A stretch of 64,000 nt of DNA. Source: Vagococcus allomyrinae. GTDB taxonomy: Bacteria > Bacillota > Bacilli > Lactobacillales > Vagococcaceae. Positions 8,795 to 16,387 of this stretch are shown here, piece after piece. Location of the stretch: assembly GCF_017829975.1 (NCBI RefSeq), contig NZ_JAEEGA010000005.1, positions 1-64,000 of the forward strand, written 5' to 3'. Both the position numbers and the translations under genes were made by a program. Below the pieces are notes generated by a model. It did no database searches. It had not been told where the DNA came from and was given only the letters and a program-made list of their open reading frames with translations. Within the stretch, counting starts at the first letter, position 1; each line of letters opens with the position of its first letter.

Positions 8795-9025
8795 TTAGTC
8801 TTCTTCTGCCACCCAGTCTCTCAGCAGTTCTGAGATTGGACGAATTTTAGTGTGTTGTAAAAAATCTTCATAAGGCTTGTCGCCAAGCTGCGCGTCATAA
8901 TAATCTTCTAAGTGCTCAAATGTCGCCGTCTTTAATAATTCTGCTACATCTTTATCTTCTAATTTTGCCATGGCCGTCAGAAATTCGTGTTCTTCTTCAG
9001 ATACGTCAACATGAATTGTTGGCAT
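8795..9025 (-). CDS. Ribbon-helix-helix (DUF6290/RelB-like) protein
   Basis: A 76-residue acidic protein with an N-terminal beta strand and helix-rich body (MPTIHVDVSEEEHEFLTAMA; LLKTATFEHLEDYYD), resembling DUF6290 and RelB-type ribbon-helix-helix antitoxins. A GGGGAA ribosome-binding site precedes the ATG. No toxin gene of the RelE/ParE type is adjacent on either side, so it is either an orphan antitoxin or a free-standing small DNA-binding regulator. The family call is by resemblance only. Confidence 0.6.
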   Translation of the reverse strand: MPTIHVDVSEEEHEFLTAMAKLEDKDVAELLKTATFEHLEDYYDAQLGDKPYEDFLQHTKIRPISELLRDWVAEED

Positions 9026-9312
9026 GTCATATTCCCCTTTTTTTCTTGTTCCATTTTCTCAGCATCGACAAGTTCACTATAACATCGTTTTATAATAATT
9101 TGCAACAACTAAGTGCACAAAGAGCCGGTCATTTCATTCTGGCATCGTTACTGTCGAGGCCTTTTTATTTTTTTTAACTAACTCTCTGAAAATTTTCCAG
9201 AAACAATCATCCTTTACGCTAGCACTGACTGTTGGTTAATTGGCTAAAAGTCATCAAAATCAAAACATTCTAGTGACGTCTGTGACACGGTAAAGATCGG
9301 AACAATTTAATG

Positions 9313-9429
9313 AAAAAAACTAACCGCTTCGTAAACTTTGCCCAAGTTTAGCGGTTAGTATGAAATAAAGATGCTACTGCCTAAAATGGCTCTACATTGA
9401 GGGCATGTTGACGCATGTCCTCTTTTGTT
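9313..9429 (-). ncRNA. Orphan copy of the type I antitoxin RNA
   Basis: This stretch closely resembles the antisense RNA at 9767-9884, including the terminator hairpin (CTAACCGC at 9320-9327, GCGGTTAG at 9351-9358, followed on the minus strand by seven T) and the promoter -10 box TATACT (minus strand, 9441-9436). The RNA would be about 117 nt. Upstream on the plus strand only the last codons of a toxin-like frame remain (QFNEKN then stop), preceded by a stop codon a few codons earlier. The toxin of this copy is therefore lost while its RNA is kept. Confidence 0.6.
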
Positions 9430-9520
9430 GAACTGAGTATATCATAAATACCACCTTTTTGCTATGTTACTGATTTTTTGCTGTCAAATAAAACTTAATC
9501 AATATTTTAAAAGAAAACGC

Positions 9521-9558
9521 AAAACCTAGTTAAATTCCTCTTTATTTAACTAGGTTTT
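9521..9558. terminator. Strong hairpin upstream of the holin-like toxin
   Basis: A perfect 15-bp stem, AAAACCTAGTTAAAT / ATTTAACTAGGTTTT, around an eight-base loop. T-rich sequence on both sides allows use as a terminator in either direction. It separates the two copies of the antitoxin RNA region. Confidence 0.7.
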
Positions 9559-9634
9559 ACCATTATTCAATGATATGATAAATGAGTAGAAAAGTTAACA
9601 GGCGGTGGCAATCTTTGAATGGAGGTGGTAGCTT

Positions 9635-9778
9635 ATGAGAATAAGCACTAAATCTAGGAAAGGAGCGCCCATTTTGTCCGTATATGAGACAATTCAAGTG
9701 GTATTAAGTGGTGGTATGTTTATCATTGCCTTAGTCACCTTGATTGTCAAAATACTAAATAGCGACAAAAAAAACTAA
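9635..9778 (+). CDS. Holin-like type I toxin peptide
   Basis: A 47-residue peptide, or 34 residues if translation begins at the in-frame TTG at 9674. The core SVYETIQVVLSGGMFIIALV followed by TLIVKILNSDKK matches the putative holin-like toxin family (Hol_Tox): a conserved SVYETI start, one transmembrane helix and a lysine-rich tail. GGAGGTGG precedes the ATG at 9635 and AAAGGAG precedes the TTG. Its 3' end overlaps the terminator of an oppositely transcribed RNA, the layout of type I toxin-antitoxin loci of the TxpA/RatA type. It would act by damaging the membrane. Confidence 0.8.
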   Translation: MRISTKSRKGAPILSVYETIQVVLSGGMFIIALVTLIVKILNSDKKN

Positions 9779-9884
9779 CCGCTTCATAAACTTTGACCAG
9801 TTTAGCGGTTAGTATGAAATAAAATATGCTACCGTCTAATACGGCTCTACATTGAGGGCATGTTGACGCATGCCTTCTTTTGTT
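9767..9884 (-). ncRNA. Antisense antitoxin RNA of the holin-like toxin
   Basis: On the minus strand a TATACT -10 box (9896-9891) has a TTGTAA -35 18 bp upstream. The transcript would end at a two-part hairpin (CTAACCGC 9775-9782 with GCGGTTAG 9805-9812; TAAACT with AGTTTA inside) followed by eight T, giving about 118 nt. An internal GGCATG...CATGCC hairpin lies near 9857-9874. It overlaps the toxin mRNA 3' end around the stop codon and downstream, as expected of a type I antitoxin. The transcript itself is inferred. Confidence 0.65.
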
Positions 9885-10105
9885 GACTTAAGTATATCAT
9901 AGATACCATCTTTTTTACAATGTTACTTCCGTCATTTAGGTTGCTTCACTTTTAGTGCCATCGTTTCTTTGATGGCTTTACTTCTTGTTTCGTTAACTAA
10001 TTTAACGGATGACTTTTACCTTTTAAAAATCTCTCATTCCCCTCCGCTTTGAGTCATTCATACAAGAGCTACTATTAGACCTATAGATAGGCAAGAATGC
10101 TCAAC
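9885..10105. other. Intergenic region, nothing further recognised
   Basis: Beyond the antitoxin RNA promoter I see no gene, repeat or clear terminator here. The stretch between the two RNA copies (9430-9634) also holds only the hairpin at 9521-9558 and the toxin leader. Confidence 0.4.
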
Positions 10106-10381
10106 TTAATCCACAGATATCACCGTAGCGGTGGGATACTTTTCTTTTATCGCTTTTTCATAGGGCTTCGCATTTCGAGTTAAAGCAATGAGCGGATTCT
10201 CTGTATGAACCATTTCATAAAGCTGCCCCAGCTTTACAATATTCCAGTCAACTTCAGGGAATTCTTTTTTCATTTTCTCTTCTTTCTCAGCTAGATATTT
10301 ATCATTGTAGTGAGCACTGACTAGCGCACTAGCTGATGTATCAAATCGATCAATGCCAGTAACAAAATAGGCTGCTTTCAT
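10106..10381 (-). CDS. Hypothetical protein, small soluble
   Basis: A 91-residue soluble protein (MKAAYFVTGIDRFDTSASAL...) not matched to a family I know. It has no signal peptide or membrane segment, is lysine/glutamate-rich in the middle, and ends YPTATVISVD, suggesting an alternating alpha/beta fold. I choose the ATG at 10381 because GAAAGGGTGG precedes it at a good distance; the upstream GTG at 10390 is inside that site. It stands alone between two gene-poor stretches. No function is proposed. Confidence 0.7.
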   Translation of the reverse strand: MKAAYFVTGIDRFDTSASALVSAHYNDKYLAEKEEKMKKEFPEVDWNIVKLGQLYEMVHTENPLIALTRNAKPYEKAIKEKYPTATVISVD

Positions 10382-10781
10382 TTTTACCACCCTTTCAGAT
10401 TCACACTTTTATAATACGCTCATTATATAATTAAATCAAAGTAAAACACTTAAAAACAAAAAGAGTAACGCTCATTTTGAGCTGTTGTGATAACAACAAA
10501 AAAAGCGCACATGACCTGAATTTTGAAAGTTAATAAATCAGAATATTCTGAGATTATCTACGCAACACTAGTGTTTCTTTAAAAAATACTTATGAATAAC
10601 TATTTCACTACAGCCCCCTCTTTCGACCCAACACAAACAAACCAACTCTTCACAAAACAAGAGCTGGTTCGATATAGAACTAGCTTAGGAGCAGTTTAAG
10701 AGTTGGCCTTTTTCTGGCACCCCTCTTAAAAGGACCAAGCCCTCCTTTGCTAGACACTATCCAGTTGCTTCCACTTAAACC
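10382..10781. other. Intergenic region with a hairpin near 10628
   Basis: No gene is seen. An imperfect hairpin AACCAACTCTT...AAGAGCTGGTT around 10628-10657 lacks a clean T tract and may be the weak terminator of the patB-like gene. Confidence 0.4.
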
Positions 10782-11987
10782 TTACTCAATGCCTTCAGCC
10801 TTTGCCAGCTCACTCAAACAAGCGACAATGGCCTTCACCCCTGCTTTTAAGGTCTCCCGAGGGCAACCGATATTGACTCTAAAGAATAACCCGTCTTCCT
10901 CGAAAAAGTCATCACCTGACTGAATGGCCACGCCACTTTCCACCATCTTGGCTCGCAGTTCTTTTCCGGTCAAGTTTACCGATGACAGCTCGATCCACGC
11001 AAGGTAGGTCGCTTCTAGCTTCGTCACTTCCACAAAGCTAAAAGGCTTCAGTTCTTCCACCAAATACTCATAATTACTAAAGAGATACTCAGTTAAGCTA
11101 TCCACATAATCGGCCCCATGTTCATAAGCTTTGGTTAAGGCCAGATAAGCAAAACTGTTTAACAAATCACCGGTGTGACTGTAGGCTTTGACTTGGTCAA
11201 TTTTCTTGATGAAGTCTTGATTGTCCGTGATATAGTAAGATGCTTGCAAGCCCGCTAGATTAAAGGTTTTAGTCGGCGCACTTAACATCACCACTTGATC
11301 ATAGTTCAAGGCTCGCGCCACCTTCATCAACGGGGTAAAGTGTTGCTCAGGCATGATCAAATCAGAATGAATTTCATCCGACACGATCGGAATGTTGTTG
11401 GCTTGACAGAGGGTCACCAGTTGAATCAGCTCTTCTTCGGCCCAAACTCGCCCAGTTGGGTTGTGTGGGTTACAGAGAATAAAGAGCTTGATTTGATGGT
11501 CTTCAATCAGTTGTGTCAAGGCGTTAAAGTCAATCTCATAGTAGCCCGCTTCTTTCAACAGCTTGGCTCGAACAATTTCTCTCTTCGCAAAGAGGGGTTC
11601 CTTTTCTAAAGGGCCATAGGTCGGGTTAAACAACAAGACCTGATCCCCTTCCTCTGTTAAGGCTCGCACCACATTGTTTAACGAGACCAGAACATTTGGG
11701 GTGAAAAAGACGCTGTCCTTCTGATACGTGATCTGATTACGCCGCTGATGCCAGTCAATGACCGCTTCTTTATAGGGAAAACCATAAAACCCGTAGCCAA
11801 AAATACCATGCTTAGCCCGCTCAATCACTGCGTCTACTACTTCTCTTGGCGGTCTAAAATCCGTGTCGGCCACCCACATCGGAATTAAATCACTGTTACC
11901 ATATAAAAACTCCAAGCCATCCCATTTACCAGCAATCGTCCCTCTGCGATCAATTACTTGATCAAAATACTCAAAATTATACGTCAT
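10782..11987 (-). CDS. PatB/MalY-type PLP-dependent C-S lyase or aminotransferase
   Basis: A 401-residue fold-type I PLP enzyme of the MalY/PatB family. The Schiff-base lysine is in SAPTKTFNLAG (about residue 237). Other family segments are NPHNPTGRVW, SDEIHSDL and the C-terminal FFRVNIGCPR. Enzymes of this family mostly cleave cystathionine or cysteine conjugates, though some are aminotransferases. AAAGGAGC precedes the ATG. It is 15 bp downstream of an MFS transporter gene in one operon, so the transporter may handle a substrate or product of the lyase; its identity is not visible. Confidence 0.88.
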   Translation of the reverse strand: MTYNFEYFDQVIDRRGTIAGKWDGLEFLYGNSDLIPMWVADTDFRPPREVVDAVIERAKHGIFGYGFYGFPYKEAVIDWHQRRNQITYQKDSVFFTPNVLVSLNNVVRALTEEGDQVLLFNPTYGPLEKEPLFAKREIVRAKLLKEAGYYEIDFNALTQLIEDHQIKLFILCNPHNPTGRVWAEEELIQLVTLCQANNIPIVSDEIHSDLIMPEQHFTPLMKVARALNYDQVVMLSAPTKTFNLAGLQASYYITDNQDFIKKIDQVKAYSHTGDLLNSFAYLALTKAYEHGADYVDSLTEYLFSNYEYLVEELKPFSFVEVTKLEATYLAWIELSSVNLTGKELRAKMVESGVAIQSGDDFFEEDGLFFRVNIGCPRETLKAGVKAIVACLSELAKAEGIE

Positions 11988-12002
11988 TTTTTTTGCTCCT
12001 TT

Positions 12003-13190
12003 CTAAACAATCTTCTCGACTAATTTTTTCTCACCATTGGTCACTAAAATTAACGCCGCAATTCCTAAAGCAAAACCTAATGCCACCATAAAGGAGGCTG
12101 TTGCCAGATTATCTGAAAGCAGGCCTGCTATCCCATTCATCAACATCGGAGCGAAAGCAAAACCGAGACTGGTCAAGGCGGAAAACAAACTCATGCCCAT
12201 CGGGACTGAGGTGGATTTCAGCAAGGAAGTAATCAAATACAACAAGCGGGTCATGACCGTGCCATAGCCCAAGCCAAAAATGAAAGAGCCTCCGACTAAG
12301 CCGACTTTTGCATGAAGGACGCCGATGATCAACAAGCCCCCCGCCATCAAAAGGTAACTAATCCAAAGAGTATTCGATTTTAAGACTTTGACTACTTGGC
12401 TTGCCACAAACCCAGCCAAGATAGTGCCCAAACTATTGACCGATAAAGCCAAACCAGAGACAGAGGAATCGCCAATGCCATTAATATCGGCATGTAAGGC
12501 CATATTATTGGACAAGACAGACGTCAACATGGTTAAGGTGACAGCTAAGGTCAATAATAAGATCACGGTCAGACTTCCCACGGCAAATTTTTGGTCATCA
12601 GATTCTAAGGCCGTTCGTTCTCCTTCTTTGGCTTTTTTTAACACGGGGTCATTAGGCAGTAAAAACAACCCTAAGACAAACGCAATAATCGCTATCACAA
12701 AAATCGCGTAGTTGTATTGCCAGCCATAAACAGCTAAAACACCGCCGATAAAGGTCATTAACATCGTACCCAACCCTTGATAGCCGGTCTTCTTCCCTAA
12801 CATGGAGGTCCGAGCTTCTCCCTCAAAATAGCGGGCAATTAAGGCGGGAATCTTGGCGGTCATCAAACCACTGCCACCGCCAAGAAAGACGGAAACTATT
12901 AACAAAAAGGTAAAATTTGACTGAACAATTAACGGCAAACAGCCTAACCCCAGAAAGGCAGCCCCGGTTAAGACGACGGTCTTTTGGCTGACTAGCGATT
13001 GTAGTTTCCCTGCCGCAAGTGAGGCTAAAAAACTCAATAAGGCCGCAATCGAAATAATCAATTGTAGCTGAGATCGGCCGACTTCTGGGAAGGCATTGCC
13101 GATTTTAGCCAATGCTGGCGTAATTCCAGTAGCGATATTTGCCACAAAGATCAAGATGATTAAGCCCAGTTGTAACTTCTTTTTTTCCAC
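12003..13190 (-). CDS. MFS transporter
   Basis: About 395 residues with roughly twelve hydrophobic helices, beginning EKKKLQLGLIILIFVANIA. It resembles major facilitator transporters of the CynX/NarK-like group. I prefer the GTG at 13190 because AGAGGAG lies about eight bases upstream; a GTG three codons earlier is inside that spacing. It is first in an operon with the patB-like gene. The direction of transport and the substrate are unknown. Confidence 0.85.
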   Translation of the reverse strand: MEKKKLQLGLIILIFVANIATGITPALAKIGNAFPEVGRSQLQLIISIAALLSFLASLAAGKLQSLVSQKTVVLTGAAFLGLGCLPLIVQSNFTFLLIVSVFLGGGSGLMTAKIPALIARYFEGEARTSMLGKKTGYQGLGTMLMTFIGGVLAVYGWQYNYAIFVIAIIAFVLGLFLLPNDPVLKKAKEGERTALESDDQKFAVGSLTVILLLTLAVTLTMLTSVLSNNMALHADINGIGDSSVSGLALSVNSLGTILAGFVASQVVKVLKSNTLWISYLLMAGGLLIIGVLHAKVGLVGGSFIFGLGYGTVMTRLLYLITSLLKSTSVPMGMSLFSALTSLGFAFAPMLMNGIAGLLSDNLATASFMVALGFALGIAALILVTNGEKKLVEKIV

Positions 13191-13439
13191 AAGATGCACT
13201 CCTCTTCTAAAAATGATTCAAACAAGTCTAGAATTTCTCCTGTGTTCAACTAGTTGCTAGCGAATTTAAAGCTAAATTACTTACCGACATCATCAACAAG
13301 GAAAAGGCCTTATCCATCAGATAGTGGGGAATTGAAAGGTCATTGCTTACTTTCGCGAAAAGTAGCTAATGCCGCTATTACCTATCAGTCCCCCTATCAG
13401 GAAGTCCTCCTACGACTCTCTAACTAACCATTGGCAAAT

Positions 13440-13742
13440 CAAAAAACGGCATCAGACTCACTGTCCAATACCGTTTTACAATAGTTGTTAGAGTAAAAAC
13501 TCTCTAGCAGACTCACTTCTTTTATTGATACGCAAATAAGCCGTAGCTACTTCTAAAAAATCCGAAAAAGCTCTAGAAAAAAGCGCTTAAATTAGGTACA
13601 ATAAACAAAGCTAGTGATTTACTGCTAGCTATTGGCCAACTTGATTTTACAGTGATAGCTGTTTCATCGAGGCTCCGTTTTGTGATTCCCGTCGCAAGGC
13701 GGAGTGCCATAAAGTTTAGTTAATTGTCGTTGTTGTGACTTC
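13440..13742 (-). ncRNA. Candidate structured leader or small RNA upstream of the MFS-patB operon
   Basis: The minus-strand promoter at 13777-13749 would produce a transcript of about 300 nt ending at the terminator at 13443-13482. It contains hairpins such as GGCACTCCG...CGGAGCC (near 13670-13710) and AGCTAG...CTAGCT (near 13608-13630). It could be a small RNA, or a leader in which the terminator controls read-through into the operon at 13190. I see no T-box motif or S-box core and do not recognise a known riboswitch class. Confidence 0.4.
13443..13482 (-). terminator. Intrinsic terminator in the MFS-patB leader
   Basis: On the minus strand AACGGTATTGGAC pairs with GTCTGATGCCGTT (13 bp with a few G-U pairs), loop AGTGA, followed by a T run. 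It is about 250 bp before the MFS start, so it either ends a small RNA or attenuates the operon. Confidence 0.65.
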
Positions 13743-13748
13743 ACCGCC

Positions 13749-13777
13749 ATTGTATAGGGATTGGTAAGCGGTGTCAA
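13749..13777 (-). promoter_or_regulatory. Promoter with overlapping cre-like site
   Basis: TTGACA (13777-13772), 17-bp spacer, TACAAT (13754-13749). GGTAAGCGGTGTCA on the plus strand (13763-13776) agrees with the cre consensus at 11 of 14 positions and covers the -35. CACCGC at 13742-13747 and GCGGTG at 13768-13773 form an inverted repeat around the -10 box. Confidence 0.65.
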
Positions 13778-13799
13778 TAGTTTTTTCTAAAATAACATG

Positions 13800-14500
13800 A
13801 AAATATGAGCACCTCCAAAATATCACGGAGCACTTGGGTGGCGCTACTCTTATAAAATCAAACGTGCCTTCACTCTCCTCTTACTGATTAGCACTAGATT
13901 GAGATTCCTCATTTACCAAGACTGTTTCTTATCGCAGCCACTCTATGATCATTCTATTTCCAATAAACTTTTTCGAAACCTCCTCTTTTTCCATTTCATC
14001 AATTTTAAGATTCAAAACATAACATCCACAATTAGCTTGATAGCTAGCTCAACGCTTGTCTCTTTGCCCTACGGCTCTGTTGAAACTAGCAAAAGAAACC
14101 CAAACACGCAATTTCAACAGACCTATTTATCACAACAACTTGAGATATTGGAATTTGATCAGCTGGTTTTGAGTTAATAAACTCGTTGAGAAAACCTCTA
14201 TTTGATATTCATCTTATTTTCAAGGGAATACAGTCTCTAATTTATTTTGGTGTATCCATCTACGCAATATTTTAACGTTGCTTATAATGTCTATTTCTTC
14301 AACAATTTTCAATACTTCTGGAATTGAAATCCAACCTTAAAAAAGCCAACCCGTAGCAATAGTTTGCACCGATTAACTTAATTGTTACAACATGTATTTA
14401 TTTTGGTTTCAATAGATTCCCTTTTTGAATTTCTTTCTTCTTAAATTCCCTTGATTCTTAATAGGTCAAAATTAATATATTAGCGCTTAGTAAGCACGAG
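13800..14500. other. Gene-poor stretch
   Basis: About 700 bp without a convincing gene. The longest frames lack a usable ribosome-binding site and have no family resemblance. No repeat or tRNA was seen. Confidence 0.4.
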
Positions 14501-14502
14501 AA

Positions 14503-14673
14503 TTATTTTAGAAGTAACAATAGTTGATGAATAAGCCCATATACTACCCACATAGCTGGATAACATAACCAAGACCAGTGCGTCCAAACGCTTCTTTGTT
14601 CTCTCTTTAATCGCAATTTGTCATTCTCCGCTTCTAATTTTTCTATTTTAGTATAAATATTTTCTTCCATCAT
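14503..14673 (-). CDS. Small membrane peptide with coiled-coil start
   Basis: A 56-residue peptide (MMEENIYTKIEKLEAENDKL...) preceded by GAGGAGG at a good distance. The first 28 residues form a charged, heptad-like helix (IEKLEAENDKLRLKREQ). A tryptophan-rich segment (SVWTHWSWLCYP) and one hydrophobic helix to the end (MWVVYGLIHQLLLLL) follow. It is not a family I recognise. It is the second gene downstream of the LytTR intergenic region, 22 bp after another small membrane peptide. A role as a peptide controlled by the LytTR protein, perhaps bacteriocin- or immunity-like, is inference from layout. Confidence 0.65.
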   Translation of the reverse strand: MMEENIYTKIEKLEAENDKLRLKREQRSVWTHWSWLCYPAMWVVYGLIHQLLLLLK

Positions 14674-14695
14674 ATACTTTTCCTCCTCGATTCGA

Positions 14696-14845
14696 TTAGT
14701 AAAAAAATTGAACTAAAATCCCACATATAATCCCTATAAAAGGGACCAATAAGCCAATTTTTTTAAACTCACATCTATCTGTAGCATGACTCTCTGAAAC
14801 GTTTAATGAATCCTTATCTTTAACTAGTCTTTCGTTTTTTGCCAT
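14696..14845 (-). CDS. Small single-pass membrane peptide
   Basis: A 49-residue peptide (MAKNERLVKDKDSLNVSESH...) with AAAGGAGAG upstream. The first 29 residues are charged; the C-terminal 20 are one hydrophobic helix (IGLLVPFIGIICGILVQFFY). It is the first gene transcribed away from the LytTR regulator and forms a probable two-gene unit with the peptide gene at 14503. No family is recognised. Gly-rich hydrophobic tails occur in pore-forming bacteriocins and in small regulatory membrane proteins; the sequence does not decide between them. Confidence 0.6.
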   Translation of the reverse strand: MAKNERLVKDKDSLNVSESHATDRCEFKKIGLLVPFIGIICGILVQFFY

Positions 14846-14919
14846 GTTATTCTCTCTCCTTTGATTATTTACTTGATGACTTCATCATAGACTATAGATT
14901 TCAATAACGCTTCTCTTTG

Positions 14920-14950
14920 GTCACAAGATGTAAAATATCTGTCATAAGAT
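14920..14950. promoter_or_regulatory. Direct repeat typical of a LytTR operator
   Basis: GTCACAAGAT (14920-14929) and GTCATAAGAT (14941-14950) differ at one position and start exactly 21 bp apart, two helical turns, as in operators of LytTR-domain activators. They lie directly upstream of a promoter with a good TATACT -10 (14976-14981) but a poor -35, as expected for an activated promoter, and between the regulator gene and the divergent small peptide genes. Confidence 0.65.
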
Positions 14951-15002
14951 ACCTTTCCATCAGAATGGAATCATGTATACTTGTAAATGAAGGAGGGAAA
15001 AG

Positions 15003-15521
15003 ATGAAAATTATTAGTAACTGTCGTAAATTTGAAGCTTTGGTTTCTGAACACCTGGTGATGTGGAAAGAACTTCCTATTGACATCATTGAATACGGAAT
15101 GGACACGCTATCAAGCGCCACTGCTATATATGTATCACTGGATAATATTGAAGAGCTTAGTCAATTTTTTCACGAAAGTATTCGTATTCCCCATAACAAG
15201 AAGATGATAGTTGCATTTAAAAACAACGGTAGAACAACCTTGTTGGATTTCACCTCCATTTATTATATTGAGGCAATTGGGCGCGATGTTCATGCCTATA
15301 CAGAAAACGACGGGTTCCAACTTAAACAACGACTTTATGAGTTTGAGCCATTTCCAGGATATTGTCGAGTCAATAAATCTACCATCGTTAATATAAGACT
15401 AGTTGATTCAATTATTCCATATATAAGCGGAAAGCTTCTACTAACATTGAAAGATCAGCAAGAAATTGAAGTTAGCCGTAGCTATGTGAAAGAATTTAAG
15501 AATATGATAACGAAAGGATAG
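15003..15521 (+). CDS. LytTR-domain transcriptional regulator
   Basis: A 172-residue protein. The N-terminal 65 residues form a small domain not recognised with certainty. The C-terminal half is a LytTR DNA-binding domain: KKMIVAFKNNGRTTLLDF, IYYIEAIGRDVHAYTENDGF, FCRVNKSTIVN-type segment (here YCRVNKSTIVN) and IEVSRSYVKEFKNM. It lacks a receiver domain, so it is not a classic response regulator. GGAGGG precedes the ATG. The next gene, seven bases downstream, encodes a DUF3021-like membrane protein, the pairing found in LytTR regulatory systems where the membrane partner restrains the regulator. Confidence 0.87.
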   Translation: MKIISNCRKFEALVSEHLVMWKELPIDIIEYGMDTLSSATAIYVSLDNIEELSQFFHESIRIPHNKKMIVAFKNNGRTTLLDFTSIYYIEAIGRDVHAYTENDGFQLKQRLYEFEPFPGYCRVNKSTIVNIRLVDSIIPYISGKLLLTLKDQQEIEVSRSYVKEFKNMITKG

Positions 15522-15527
15522 ATAACG

Positions 15528-15941
15528 ATGACTCGTTTTTTAAAAATCAGCCTAACAGTGATAATCTTATTAAGCCTATTTCATACCTATTTCTCACTTA
15601 TCGAAAACAATGAATCACTATGGATGTTTGCCGTGCTTTATTTGATCGGAGTACTAATTTACTACCTAAGTAGAATTATTCAACAACGCGTTTCATTTTT
15701 ACAGAAACGACCGATGTTACAGTTATTGCTACTTTATTTGGGAGGTGTCATAATAGGAATAATGATGACCTTTATTAGTAAAGGAGTCTCGATCACGTCA
15801 TTTCTAATTGCACTAAAGATAAATGTAGCTGCCTTCCCTCTATTTTTAGGCGTTGTTATTTACTGGCATCAAGAAGCGAGGTCATTGAATAAGAATTTAA
15901 ATCGTTTTCAAAAAAAGCTATCAGATACAGGCGAACATTAA
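15528..15941 (+). CDS. DUF3021-like membrane protein, partner of the LytTR regulator
   Basis: A 137-residue protein with four predicted membrane helices (about residues 5-23, 30-48, 68-86 and 92-112) and a basic C-terminal tail (SLNKNLNRFQKKLS). Size, helix count and position after a LytTR regulator match DUF3021 proteins. AAAGGA precedes the ATG. In related pairs the membrane protein inhibits its regulator until an unknown signal; the same is inferred here. Confidence 0.75.
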   Translation: MTRFLKISLTVIILLSLFHTYFSLIENNESLWMFAVLYLIGVLIYYLSRIIQQRVSFLQKRPMLQLLLLYLGGVIIGIMMTFISKGVSITSFLIALKINVAAFPLFLGVVIYWHQEARSLNKNLNRFQKKLSDTGEH

Positions 15942-16125
15942 TAGACAAGATGACCAAGTGAGCACTCCGAAACCGACAAGCAATTGTAGCATTTTTTACG
16001 TTTAAAACATTCCCCGACATTAAGATTCTGCCTTAGTATGAGAGTTATCAGATCATTTATATTTGCTAAGTTTTGATAGTCTATTAATTGTCTACCACAT
16101 AAATTAACATGAGTGGAGTTTTTTT

Positions 16126-16173
16126 ATGACGCCTTATTTTTTAGTGTCATTTATTATTGCATTTTTAATTTAA
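16126..16173 (+). CDS. Possible 15-residue hydrophobic peptide
   Basis: ATG with GTGGAG about eight bases upstream opens MTPYFLVSFIIAFLI, entirely hydrophobic apart from the first residues. Peptides of this shape occur as membrane-active toxins or leader peptides, but a 15-codon frame can arise by chance. Nothing else in the surrounding 440 bp is gene-like. Confidence 0.25.
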   Translation: MTPYFLVSFIIAFLI

Positions 16174-16242
16174 AAAACCTAAGGGTTAGAAATTATGAAA
16201 TTGATTGATTTATTAAAATGACAACAATTTAGGAGTCTTAAC

Positions 16243-16278
16243 CCAAATAAGCCCTCACAAAATGAGTGGCTTATTTGG
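16243..16278. repeat. Inverted repeat without T tract
   Basis: CCAAATAAGCC / GGCTTATTTGG with an inner TCA/TGA pair around CAAAA. It forms a strong hairpin between the DUF3021-like gene and the convergent TetR gene, but no T run follows on either strand, so it may be a processing or weak termination signal. Confidence 0.5.
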
Positions 16279-16387
16279 ACTGATGACTTAGCAAGTCAGC
16301 CAAGAGAACCGTCTCTATAAAATAATTGATGACTTGCTTATTCGTTATCCATATACCATGATAATATTTACTAATTATTGTTCGTCG

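Noticed and set aside
13440-13742. T-box or S-box riboswitch before the MFS-patB operon
   Set aside because: The T-box antiterminator core (AGGGTGGNACCGCG) and the S-box core are both absent, so only an unassigned structured RNA is reported.
13899-14177. 92-codon plus-strand open frame
   Set aside because: No ribosome-binding site, low-complexity Phe/Leu/Ser composition and no family resemblance; treated as chance.
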